This document shows, piece after piece, positions 1 through 7,191 of a stretch of DNA of 13,626 bases. The notes under the pieces were generated by a model. The model made no database searches and was not told where the DNA came from. It was given only the letters and a program-made list of their open reading frames with translations. How positions within the stretch are numbered: position 1 is the stretch's first letter; every line of letters begins with the position of its first letter. A program made the translations under genes and the position numbers. Source of the DNA: Gammaproteobacteria bacterium (GTDB taxonomy: Bacteria > Pseudomonadota > Gammaproteobacteria > SZUA-229); NCBI GenBank assembly GCA_013138755.1, contig WTCC01000015.1:1-13626 (forward strand), written 5' to 3'.

Positions 1-104
1 CTCTGTGGTGAATCGTTTTTGACTTGTTCTTGAACTGGCGCTATTGGCCGAACTCGACCCTTTGTTTGTCAGAATAAATCTGAGGAACTACAACTTATAA
101 ATAT

Positions 105-140
105 AAAAAAAGCCACTCATCCAAAATGAGTGGCTTTTTT
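105..140. terminator. Bidirectional Rho-independent terminator
   Basis: A perfect 10-bp stem (111-120 AGCCACTCAT with 126-135 ATGAGTGGCT) encloses a 5-base loop. It is flanked by an A tract on the left and a T tract on the right, so it can terminate in both directions. On the minus strand it lies 24 bases after the stop of the frameshift-corrected histone-like gene (164-608). That placement supports the longer reading of the gene. On the plus strand it would end whatever gene lies left of the window. Confidence 0.9.
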
Positions 141-163
141 CGTTAAACGTATCAGTAAAACTA

Positions 164-608
164 TTAACGACGTTTGCGACGTTTTGGCTTAAGGGCTTTT
201 TCAATCTTGGCCATTTCTTTCTTAGACCAGCTTTCCACAAACCTGGCAACAGCAGCTTCCTTCCTCTCAGCCATTCTGATCAGAAGATCCTGACGTTTCC
301 TCGTTAACGCAACCTCTGCTTTCGCTTCAGCTACAGCAGAAGTTGCTGCAACTACACGATCACGCAGTTTCTGCTTAACAGAAGCTTCAGTTTTACGCTT
401 AGCGTCTACGACCTTTTTTTTTTGCAGCTACTTTCTTCTTAGCTACTTTCTTCTTAGCTACTTTTTTCTTAGCTACTTTCTTCTTAGCTACTTTTTTCTT
501 AGCTACTTTTTTCTTAGCTACTTTCTTTTTAACTACTTTGCGTTTAGCTGGTGCTTTACGCTTAGCTACTTTTTTCTTTGTTGCTTTCTTCTTAGTTGTA
601 CGAGCCAT
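164..608 (-). CDS. Histone H1-like lysine-rich DNA-binding protein, frame interrupted at an A10 run
   Basis: The protein is very basic. As assembled, the frame runs from ATG at 608 to a stop at 399 (69 residues). Residues 27-61 are seven tandem KKKVA units, resembling the lysine/alanine tails of histone H1-like bacterial proteins such as HctB or AlgP, so nonspecific DNA binding or nucleoid compaction is inferred. On the coding strand, ten A's (423 down to 414) follow GC. With nine A's, reading continues as AKKKVVDAK and stays open for 82 codons to a TAA at 164-166, giving about 147 residues. The added part is Ala/Lys/Glu-rich, looks helical, contains FVESWSKKEMAKIEKALK and ends KPKRRKRR. It stops just before the terminator at 105-140, so I take 164-608 as the real gene extent. 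The cause may be an assembly homopolymer error, a true frameshift, phase variation or transcriptional slippage. A GGGGA ribosome site precedes the start. Confidence 0.75.
426..530 (-). repeat. Seven 15-bp tandem repeats encoding KKKVA
   Basis: Codons 27-61 of the histone-like gene consist of seven consecutive 15-bp units. Each encodes Lys-Lys-Lys-Val-Ala with small synonymous differences (AAG/AAA alternation). Such arrays expand and contract by recombination or polymerase slippage, so copy number probably varies between strains. The lysine triplets inside the array are broken up by AAG codons, unlike the A10 run just beyond it. Confidence 0.9.
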
Positions 609-641
609 CTTAAAAGTCCCCTTTTGTGAGTTACGTACAAA

Positions 642-669
642 AGTATAAAACTAAATTAGAATTAAGCAA
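642..669 (-). promoter_or_regulatory. Candidate sigma70 promoter of the histone-like gene
   Basis: Read on the minus strand, TTGCTT (669-664) and TATACT (647-642) are separated by 16 bases. A very AT-rich stretch upstream (about 670-780) could act as an UP element. Transcription would start near 635, leaving a leader of roughly 27 bases that includes the GGGGA ribosome site. This is inferred from consensus match only. Confidence 0.5.
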
Positions 670-786
670 ACGTTTTTTTGCATTTTATAAAACTTTTTTA
701 TTAAACAAATAAAACACTTAACAAAGAAAATATTATTTATTAACAATAAAATTTACTTTAAAACATTATTCATAATTAATTTACAG

Positions 787-1956
787 TTAAAATCTAAAAC
801 CTGTTTGTACAAAACCACCGATTGAATTATCTCTGTACGTCGCAGCGATATCTAAGTTAAAACCTAACCAAAAACCAATACCTGCTGTTAGTGTTGTATC
901 CTTTGCACCGTTTGAAATACCACTCGCTGTATTTCTATTGGCTCCAATACGTAATTGCACGACATCAAACGCATTAAATTCTGCACCTATCGCTATATAC
1001 TGTGTGTTAAGCCCGTCAAACGTAGGGTTTGCCAGCAATGGTTCATTTTCTATCAGATCATAATCCATCGATATGGTCAAAAATCTATTGTAATAAGCAA
1101 TACCGATGACCGCTTCAGTATCAAAGTTTAATGTCTGCCCTTTTACATCAAACTTCTCATGAATTAGATTACGAATACTCAACCCTAAACGAAACGAATC
1201 AGACATATCGACTGCAAAACCTAAATCAACTGTAGTGAACGTACCCAGATGGAACTGCGCGTCTTCTTTATTAATAAGGTCGACCCCTGTAGAAACAGTA
1301 ACGATTGATTCTCTCGCTGTAAATACTTGTAGATCCACAACCTTAGGTTTTATGCCGATAGACACTTTTCTATTGTATATCTGAAAATCTTTTGCAAATG
1401 AAACGCCAATTTCAGTTGCTAACACACCTTCTATGTTTAAAATATTGAAGTCTTCGTTGAGTACGTCACCAATATTTTTTGATGTATTTTCGACCGTACC
1501 TCCAGCAATAATATCACCACGTATACTCACTGCCATAGCAAATGAATCAAAGGCGATACCCATCGCAGCAACCCCTGAAGCTTCCGGCGCGATTACCTTT
1601 CCGTCCAACCTTCTAATAATTGCTTGCATATCTAGTAATGCATCCAATTCTTCGGCTAAATCTGAAGCGGCTTTTCTGCGATCATCTGCATCCTGAAAAT
1701 CCTCAATATCTGTTATCAGATCATCATCATCTCTCAGCATCGCGCCAACACCAATCAATAGTGAAAAATCATCACTTGGTCGCTGATTAGTCAGCATAGC
1801 CGGATTTGCCCACGCGGCAGTTGCCAGATCAGCTGTCGCTACTGAAACACCACCCATGCCGAGTGAGCGACCTTCAAAAGTGAATGGTATTGCCGCTGCT
1901 GTGTGTGAAATCACAGACAATAAAACGACTGATAAAATCTTACTTGTAAGCTTCAT
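787..1956 (-). CDS. TraF-type (PF13729-like) outer-membrane beta-barrel protein
   Basis: This 389-residue protein has an N-terminal signal peptide, with cleavage likely after the AAA at about residues 20-22. The mature N-terminus carries GRSLGMGG (29-36) followed by ATAAWANPA. That is the hallmark of the 'conjugal transfer protein TraF' / PorV-FadL-like barrel group. Alternating beta strands continue to the end, and the last residues GFVQTGFRF finish with phenylalanine, as in BAM-inserted outer-membrane proteins. Despite the family name, no conjugation genes surround it, and many family members are chromosomal orphans of unknown function. The start at 1956 is preceded by a purine-rich AGAGAGAA site. 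The gene seems monocistronic and is divergent from the RDD gene. The substrate, if it is a transporter, cannot be read from sequence. Confidence 0.75.
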   Translation of the reverse strand: MKLTSKILSVVLLSVISHTAAAIPFTFEGRSLGMGGVSVATADLATAAWANPAMLTNQRPSDDFSLLIGVGAMLRDDDDLITDIEDFQDADDRRKAASDLAEELDALLDMQAIIRRLDGKVIAPEASGVAAMGIAFDSFAMAVSIRGDIIAGGTVENTSKNIGDVLNEDFNILNIEGVLATEIGVSFAKDFQIYNRKVSIGIKPKVVDLQVFTARESIVTVSTGVDLINKEDAQFHLGTFTTVDLGFAVDMSDSFRLGLSIRNLIHEKFDVKGQTLNFDTEAVIGIAYYNRFLTISMDYDLIENEPLLANPTFDGLNTQYIAIGAEFNAFDVVQLRIGANRNTASGISNGAKDTTLTAGIGFWLGFNLDIAATYRDNSIGGFVQTGFRF

Positions 1957-2012
1957 AATGTTCTCTCTAAATGTCGGATACTGATACGACCAGAAGGTAG
2001 GAGTTTTGTAAA

Positions 2013-2041
2013 TTTACATCACTGTTATGAGCATATATCAA
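2013..2041 (-). promoter_or_regulatory. Candidate promoter with palindromic operator for the TraF-like gene
   Basis: On the minus strand, TTGATA (2041-2036) and TGTAAA (2018-2013) are spaced by 17 bases, giving a leader of about 50 bases before the start at 1956. The -10 hexamer lies inside a perfect 12-bp palindrome TGTAAATTTACA (2007-2018), which is where a repressor would block transcription. Whether a regulator binds there is inference. A 12-bp AT-rich palindrome can also arise by chance. Confidence 0.35.
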
Positions 2042-2159
2042 TGTTAAACAAACTCAAGTTTTCCTGATAACATAAACAGACAGTAGCAGGCCTATCTTTT
2101 ATAGCTCTGCACTCGGCAACTCATCCATATAACTTACTACTAACCAGAACCATACCAAC

Positions 2160-2618
2160 ATGCACGATACGGCAACACCAGGCAAAACACCTAACGTAGG
2201 TTTATTCAGACGGATATTTGCAATTTTTTATGATGGTTTTTTATTAATAGCCATACTCTTTATCGTTTCTGCTGTCGCTACTGCTTTCAATCAAGGTAAA
2301 GCTATCGAAACAGATGATATCTTTTACCCATTGTACGTTTTGGTCGTTTTCGGCTTAAGCTATCTGTACTTTGCCTGGTTCTGGATTAACGGCGGCCAAT
2401 CGTTGGGAATGAAAACCTGGCAGATACAATTACACTCAACAAGAGATCAAAAGATTGGCTGGGAAACGGTCACTATCCGTTTTTTTGGAGCCCTTTTCTC
2501 CTGGGCGTGTGCTGGTATGGGTTTTCTCTGGGCGCTAATCGATAAAAAAAATCGCTGTTGGCATGATTTGATCAGCAACACTGAACTATTAGATCTTAGA
2601 AAATCCCCTAAGAGATAA
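2160..2618 (+). CDS. RDD-family inner-membrane protein
   Basis: A 152-residue membrane protein with the RDD-family pattern. Arg and Asp sit in the first helix region (R17/R18 and D25 of LFRRIFAIFYDGFLL). GQSLGMKTW (79-87) follows the second helix pair, and DKKNRCWHDLISNT (128-141) lies after the last helix. Hydrophobic helices fall at about 24-45, 55-76 and 104-126. Family members sit in the inner membrane. Some have been linked to ion or proton transport, but most have no known role. The gene is convergent with lptG, an arrangement common in gammaproteobacteria. The ribosome site before the ATG at 2160 is weak. Confidence 0.88.
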   Translation: MHDTATPGKTPNVGLFRRIFAIFYDGFLLIAILFIVSAVATAFNQGKAIETDDIFYPLYVLVVFGLSYLYFAWFWINGGQSLGMKTWQIQLHSTRDQKIGWETVTIRFFGALFSWACAGMGFLWALIDKKNRCWHDLISNTELLDLRKSPKR

Positions 2619-2669
2619 ACGTCACATACTCAAACCCATAACCATGCCATCAGGTTTTAGCACTGTCTG

Positions 2670-3734
2670 TTAATGCACTCTCCGCATAAAGTAAGTACTT
2701 ATAATAACAACTAACAGTAGAGGTAAAGACGCACTGAGCACTGGCGCAACGTTTAATGCCAAGCCTAAATGGTTAATCGAGCGATTAATCACAAAATAAA
2801 CGACCCCTATCAGTATTGCCAGTAATACACGCTGGCCGGCACCACCGCTGCGCGGGGTCGTTCCGAACACGATAGGCATTGCAACCAATAACATCGCAAG
2901 ACAGGTTAAAGGGGTAAAAATTTTTATCCAGAACTCCAGTAAATATTGATTATTATCGAGATTATTATCCCGCAGATACCGGCTATAGGTAAGCAATTCA
3001 ATAGCCGACATATCTTGTGATTTCAGCTCAAGAACAGAAAATAATTCCAGAATAATCAGTCGTTTTAAGATGAGCTGTTTTTCAAGCGACGTCTGCACGC
3101 CTGTCTCTGATATTACCGAGCGTTTGATATTTTCCAAAATCCATTCATCATTTCGATACTGAGCTTTTTCCGCATAAACGATCGAATTTAACTGACGATT
3201 ATCATTGAGTTCATACACACGCACATCCCGCAGCGCATGATCCGGTAATATTTTTTTCACATTAACGTAACGGTTGCCATCGCGCAGCCAGACATCGTTA
3301 TTACCACCGACGATCAATTTATCATCCATTGCTTCTGCACGAAAAGTTTTTGCCATCCGCGATGTCGACGGCACGACGTATTCACCAAGCGCTGCCACCA
3401 GAATAGATATCAACAAACCCACTTGCAGCACCGAACGTGTAATCCGCATCGTACTTATTCCCGACGCACGCATCACTATTAGTTCTGAACCTGCCGCCAG
3501 AGCACCCATGGATAATATTCCACCGAGCAATAATATCGAAGGCGATAATTCATATAATCGTTGGGGCAAACCGAGCAAAACATATATTACTGCCTGAAAG
3601 GAACCGTAATCACCTTTACCCACTTCTTTCAGTTGAGCAACAAAATCAACGAAGACAAATATCGACAAGATAACAAAACTAGCAAGCAGACAACCAGTAA
3701 CAACTGACTTAGCGATATAACGATCAATTACCAT
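2670..3734 (-). CDS. lptG: LPS export ABC transporter permease LptG
   Basis: A 354-residue YjgP/YjgQ-family permease. With LptF and the LptB ATPase it forms the LptB2FG complex, which extracts lipopolysaccharide from the inner membrane and passes it to the LptC-LptA bridge. The architecture fits: an N-terminal block of three membrane helices (about 10-35, 55-85 and 95-118), a periplasmic beta-jellyroll of about 140 residues, and a C-terminal block of three helices (from about 270). MVIDRYIAKSVV at the N-terminus is the usual amphipathic interface helix. Order (second gene, downstream of LptF) and length distinguish it from LptF. Its ATG at 3734 lies 11 bp inside the 3' end of lptF, so the two genes are probably translationally coupled. 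Confidence 0.95.
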   Translation of the reverse strand: MVIDRYIAKSVVTGCLLASFVILSIFVFVDFVAQLKEVGKGDYGSFQAVIYVLLGLPQRLYELSPSILLLGGILSMGALAAGSELIVMRASGISTMRITRSVLQVGLLISILVAALGEYVVPSTSRMAKTFRAEAMDDKLIVGGNNDVWLRDGNRYVNVKKILPDHALRDVRVYELNDNRQLNSIVYAEKAQYRNDEWILENIKRSVISETGVQTSLEKQLILKRLIILELFSVLELKSQDMSAIELLTYSRYLRDNNLDNNQYLLEFWIKIFTPLTCLAMLLVAMPIVFGTTPRSGGAGQRVLLAILIGVVYFVINRSINHLGLALNVAPVLSASLPLLLVVIISTYFMRRVH

Positions 3735-4839
3735 TATTTGTACTCAGCGTTATTTTTTTGTCACCTTTAGAGCTCGTCAGATAACCACTGCGCTTTAATA
3801 AAAATATCGTGACCATTATCGCAATGATATGAACCCACCAGGTACCGACCCATACAGGGACTTTTTCCTGCACTATCCATGTTTTTCCAACACCCAGAAG
3901 ATTTGAATAAACCAGATACAGGATTAACGCCACTGCAAGCTTTGCATAACGTCCACTACGTGGATCCGTCTGGCTCAAGGGCAAAGCCATGAAAGCAACG
4001 ATAATCGTCGCCAGCGGGATGGTTATCCGCCACTGTAACTCAGCCTTATCTCTCGGTATCGTTGATGCCCAAAGCTCCGCTACAGATTTAGTTTTTTCTG
4101 TGCGCCTAGCCTTTACCTGTTTTTTAGTTACATGAATACCATAATCTTTATATTTGATCATTTTAAAGTCAGCGTCACCTGCGTTACCGATATAATGCGT
4201 GCCATCGTGCATCATCATATAGCGCTGCCCACTTCCGTCATAATAACTACTGGTACTGGTTGCTAGATCCACATGACTTTTATTTTCACGATGCTGCTGA
4301 AAAAAAACATTTTCGATCTGATGAGTAGTATCGCTTTCTGATTCTAAAAACAACACAGCATTGCCTTTATTAGCTTGATTAAATTGGCCTACAATCAATT
4401 TGTCGACCTCAACCTGACTACGCATATCGGCTTTTATTAACTCACGCTGGTAGGAGATTATCGGCTGCACGAACAATAATAGAATAAGTAATACCAGGGT
4501 CAGAGGCACTGCGACAACCATCAGTGGTCGATACCACTGCAACGGTCCAATGCCTGCTGACATTATCGCAGCCATTTCACTATCGTGATAAAGCCGTCCA
4601 AAAGCCAGCAATACACCCATCAAAAGACTTAACGGGATTAAGATTACACCGAACTCAAACACGCTATTGGTCAGATAAGATAACAGCGCAGACAGGGGTA
4701 TCACTCCCTGCGACACCCATTTCAGCAGATGAACCACTTCGGTACTCAGGACGATGATCAACAAGACAAAGATCACTGAGAAAAATGCAGACAGCAGTTC
4801 TTTTATAATGTATTTATCAATTATTGTTAGCTTCATCAT
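3724..4839 (-). CDS. lptF: LPS export ABC transporter permease LptF
   Basis: The partner permease of LptG in the LptB2FG lipopolysaccharide extractor of the inner membrane. The N-terminus TIIDKYIIKELLSAF is the typical interface helix. Three helices span roughly 10-125, the periplasmic beta-jellyroll roughly 130-265, and three helices follow from about 270. WRITIPLATIIVAFMALPLS near the start of the C-terminal block is a recognisable LptF segment. The start is ambiguous: GTG-ATG-ATG occupy 4842-4834 in a row, giving 372, 371 or 370 residues. I chose the first ATG (4839). No strong ribosome site discriminates between them. It overlaps lptG by 11 bp and is divergent from pepA across a 200-bp intergenic region. 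Confidence 0.95.
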   Translation of the reverse strand: MMKLTIIDKYIIKELLSAFFSVIFVLLIIVLSTEVVHLLKWVSQGVIPLSALLSYLTNSVFEFGVILIPLSLLMGVLLAFGRLYHDSEMAAIMSAGIGPLQWYRPLMVVAVPLTLVLLILLLFVQPIISYQRELIKADMRSQVEVDKLIVGQFNQANKGNAVLFLESESDTTHQIENVFFQQHRENKSHVDLATSTSSYYDGSGQRYMMMHDGTHYIGNAGDADFKMIKYKDYGIHVTKKQVKARRTEKTKSVAELWASTIPRDKAELQWRITIPLATIIVAFMALPLSQTDPRSGRYAKLAVALILYLVYSNLLGVGKTWIVQEKVPVWVGTWWVHIIAIMVTIFLLKRSGYLTSSKGDKKITLSTNNGN

Positions 4840-4972
4840 CACGTTGATGAACGAGTTTCATCAAAATATCATCCGAGTATTAACAGAAGTTTAACCCGAA
4901 AAGTTATCGAAACAACAATAATTATCAAATCAGGCTATTTCGCTCTAAAAAACGATGATTCACACTACCCTC

Positions 4973-4990
4973 TATGCAATAAATTGCATA
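4973..4990. promoter_or_regulatory. 18-bp inverted repeat upstream of pepA (possible operator)
   Basis: TATGCAAT and ATTGCATA form perfect 8-bp arms around AA, 63 bases before the pepA start. The right arm overlaps a -10-like TACAAT (4989-4994). Size and symmetry match a dimeric repressor site. It shares 14 of 18 positions with the degenerate ARG-box consensus (WNTGAATWWWWATTCANW), but the mismatches fall in the core, so I do not call it an ArgR site. It lies in the lptF/pepA divergent region and could affect both directions. Confidence 0.35.
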
Positions 4991-5052
4991 CAATTAGCCC
5001 ATCATTAGTTATCGTCAATAAATAGCAAGTATCTATATTTCTCGGAGAATTC

Positions 5053-6552
5053 ATGGAATATTCAGTTAAGAGTGGTAACCCGGAGAAGCAACGAATTGGT
5101 TGTGTTGTCATCCCGGTTTATGCCTCAAGAAAACTTTCAATTTCTGCAAAAATCATCGACAAGGCAAGCAACGGTTATATTTCCAACCTGATCAGACGTG
5201 GCGAAATCGAAGGTGACTTAGGCAACACTCTGCTATTGCATAATGTAGAAAACACCTTATGTGATCGTGTTCTTCTCATCGGCTGTGGCAGAGAAAAAGA
5301 TATTACAGTCAATACATTCTACAAGATCAACCACACCATGGTTAAAACGCTGCAATCTACTGGTGCTACCGAGATAGCTTCCTACCTAACTGAAATAACA
5401 GTGAAACGTAAGGATATTAACTGGAAGATAAAGCATTCAATCGAAGCAATCGATGAAGAGTTATATAAATTCAATCAACTCAAGTCTAAAAAAGAAGAAA
5501 CACGCCGACCACTAAGAAAATTTATTTTCAGCGTAAATGGTCGAGGCCAATTGATGCAGGGCGAATTAGCCGTACGACACGGTATGGCCACTTCAGCAGG
5601 CATTCATCTGGCAAAAGACTTAGGTAATTTACCCGGTAATATCTGCACACCTACTTACCTCGCCGCTCAGGCAAAAAAACTGTCTAAACAACACAGCAAA
5701 ATAAAAACGTCTGTACTAGAAGAAAGTGACATGAAAAAACTGGGCATGGGCTCTCTGCTGTCCGTATCGATAGGCAGTCGCCAACCAGCCAAGTTAATCA
5801 CTATGGAATATATGGCTGGCGACAAAAAACAGGCCCCTATCGTATTTGTAGGCAAAGGTGTCACTTTTGATTCCGGTGGCATCAGTCTGAAGCCTGGTGG
5901 CGGAATGGATGAGATGAAATATGACATGTGCGGCGCAGCCAGTGTTATCGGTGTGATGAATGCCATCGCAGAGATGCAGCTGGCCATTAATGTCGTCGGT
6001 ATCGTCCCAACCGTAGAAAACATGCCTGACGGACTTGCTTCCCGACCCGGTGATATCGTCACCAGTATGTCAGGACAAACCATTGAGATACTCAACACTG
6101 ATGCAGAAGGCCGCCTGATCTTATGCGACGCTTTAACTTATGCTGAAAAATTCAACCCAGATGTCGTCATCGACATCGCCACGCTCACTGGCGCCTGCGT
6201 CGTTGCGTTGGGCGCACACCCTGCTGGATTGCTAAGCAATCATAATCCCCTCGCTAATGATCTATTGTCTGCTGGGCAGGCCAGTGGCGACCGTTGTTGG
6301 CAGTTGCCCTTGTGGGATGATTATCAGGATCAGCTCAAAAGTAATTTCGCTGATATGGCCAATATCGGCGGCAAAGGCGCTGGCACTATTACAGCTGCCT
6401 GTTTCCTTTCTCGATTTACTAAAAAATATCACTGGGCACATCTGGATATTGCCGGTGTCGCATGGAAGAGCGGCACACATAAAGGCGCCACAGGTAGGCC
6501 GGTCGGCTTGCTTGCACAATACGTTCTGGATCGACTGGATAGCGAAAAATAA
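5053..6552 (+). CDS. pepA: Leucyl (cytosol) aminopeptidase PepA
   Basis: An M17-family metallo-aminopeptidase of 499 residues, close to the usual length of about 500. It removes N-terminal residues, preferring leucine, from peptides in the cytoplasm. In E. coli the same protein also binds DNA as XerA/CarP; whether this one does is unknown. The N-terminal macro-like domain spans roughly 1-165 and the catalytic domain follows. All two-metal ligands are visible: K268, D273 (VTFDSGG), D291 (KYDMCGAA), and D350 and E352 in the signature NTDAEGRL (348-355). Catalytic K280 and R354 are also present, so it should be active. GGAG at about 5043-5046 supports the ATG at 5053. It is the first gene of a probable operon with the acidic protein 11 bases downstream. 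Confidence 0.97.
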   Translation: MEYSVKSGNPEKQRIGCVVIPVYASRKLSISAKIIDKASNGYISNLIRRGEIEGDLGNTLLLHNVENTLCDRVLLIGCGREKDITVNTFYKINHTMVKTLQSTGATEIASYLTEITVKRKDINWKIKHSIEAIDEELYKFNQLKSKKEETRRPLRKFIFSVNGRGQLMQGELAVRHGMATSAGIHLAKDLGNLPGNICTPTYLAAQAKKLSKQHSKIKTSVLEESDMKKLGMGSLLSVSIGSRQPAKLITMEYMAGDKKQAPIVFVGKGVTFDSGGISLKPGGGMDEMKYDMCGAASVIGVMNAIAEMQLAINVVGIVPTVENMPDGLASRPGDIVTSMSGQTIEILNTDAEGRLILCDALTYAEKFNPDVVIDIATLTGACVVALGAHPAGLLSNHNPLANDLLSAGQASGDRCWQLPLWDDYQDQLKSNFADMANIGGKGAGTITAACFLSRFTKKYHWAHLDIAGVAWKSGTHKGATGRPVGLLAQYVLDRLDSEK

Positions 6553-6563
6553 ATTATTTCGAT

Positions 6564-7064
6564 ATGGCTGACTTCGATCCAAAAAGCATCCCAACGCTGG
6601 ATGACATCATTGAAGATGAAATAATTGATGACACAACACCCATCTCCGTCGAAGATGAAAACGACAATAGCCTCGATTTATTCGAAGAGGAAAAAACCGA
6701 CTTAAGCCTTGATACCAATCCAACAGTGGATACTCCGAGCAACCCTCTAGATGGGGAAGACTCTAACCACAAGGCCTCGCCAAATTTCACCCCGTACACC
6801 TTCGAAGAAGCTTATGATGATTCCTCTTACCAATTAAACTATGAAATAAAATACGAAGATATGATCACATATGATGATCTAGTAGACTTTAATCCAATAG
6901 CACCCATACAGACACTAGACGTAGAAAGAATTGTCAAAATTGTCGTAAAACAGATGATGCCCGATTTAGAGCAACAATTGCGATTTTTAATTCAGCAGGC
7001 ACTCGAAAAACAATTATCACCGGAGTTTGCACAATCATCCGATAATGAAACTGATGACTTGTAA
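6564..7064 (+). CDS. Acidic hypothetical protein in the pepA-valS interval
   Basis: This 166-residue protein is strongly acidic: about 43 Asp/Glu against 9 Lys/Arg. The N-terminal two thirds look disordered, starting with a short motif SIPTLDDIIEDE. The last third (about 119-155) is predicted helical, with a heptad-like hydrophobic pattern (VERIVKIVVKQMMPDLEQQL), so it may dimerise or bind a partner. There is no signal peptide or membrane segment, so it is probably cytoplasmic. It begins 11 bases after pepA and is likely cotranscribed. In many gammaproteobacteria holC (DNA polymerase III chi) sits between pepA and valS, sometimes followed by a small hypothetical protein. Here holC is absent and only this protein remains. 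It does not resemble chi. Function unknown. Confidence 0.8.
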   Translation: MADFDPKSIPTLDDIIEDEIIDDTTPISVEDENDNSLDLFEEEKTDLSLDTNPTVDTPSNPLDGEDSNHKASPNFTPYTFEEAYDDSSYQLNYEIKYEDMITYDDLVDFNPIAPIQTLDVERIVKIVVKQMMPDLEQQLRFLIQQALEKQLSPEFAQSSDNETDDL

Positions 7065-7126
7065 CAAGCTACCGTCCAACAGCACCGCCGCGTAACGCTC
7101 ACTGAAGCAAATAAAAAAAAGCTAAT

Positions 7127-7156
7127 TTAGCAAGCTTAGACTGCTTGTTGTATAAT
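7127..7156 (+). promoter_or_regulatory. Candidate sigma70 promoter of valS
   Basis: A perfect TATAAT (7151-7156) is preceded by TTAGCA (7127-7132) with an 18-base spacer, and a transcript would begin near 7163. That leaves a leader of about 29 bases, too short for a T-box or attenuator. valS can therefore be transcribed independently of pepA. A short palindrome GCTAATTTAGC (7121-7131) overlaps the -35. Confidence 0.55.
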
Positions 7157-7191
7157 TCTGCGCTCTAAAATCGGTAAACTGAGCCCATACA

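Noticed and set aside
1..104. Possible tail of a gene entering from the left.
   Set aside because: All three plus-strand frames hit a stop within the first 33 bases and no motif is readable, so no partial gene can be claimed.
426..530. Regular short repeats that could be mistaken for a CRISPR array.
   Set aside because: The 15-bp units are directly tandem with no spacers and are in-frame codons of the histone-like protein.
5667..6098. A 143-residue antisense frame inside pepA.
   Set aside because: It overlaps fully conserved catalytic codons of pepA, has no start signal, and looks like a codon-bias shadow.
7121..7147. A T-box or attenuator leader upstream of valS (short inverted repeats around GCTAATTTAGC and CAAGC/GCTTG).
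   Set aside because: The promoter placement leaves only about 29 leader bases, and there is no specifier loop, antiterminator or U-tract terminator.
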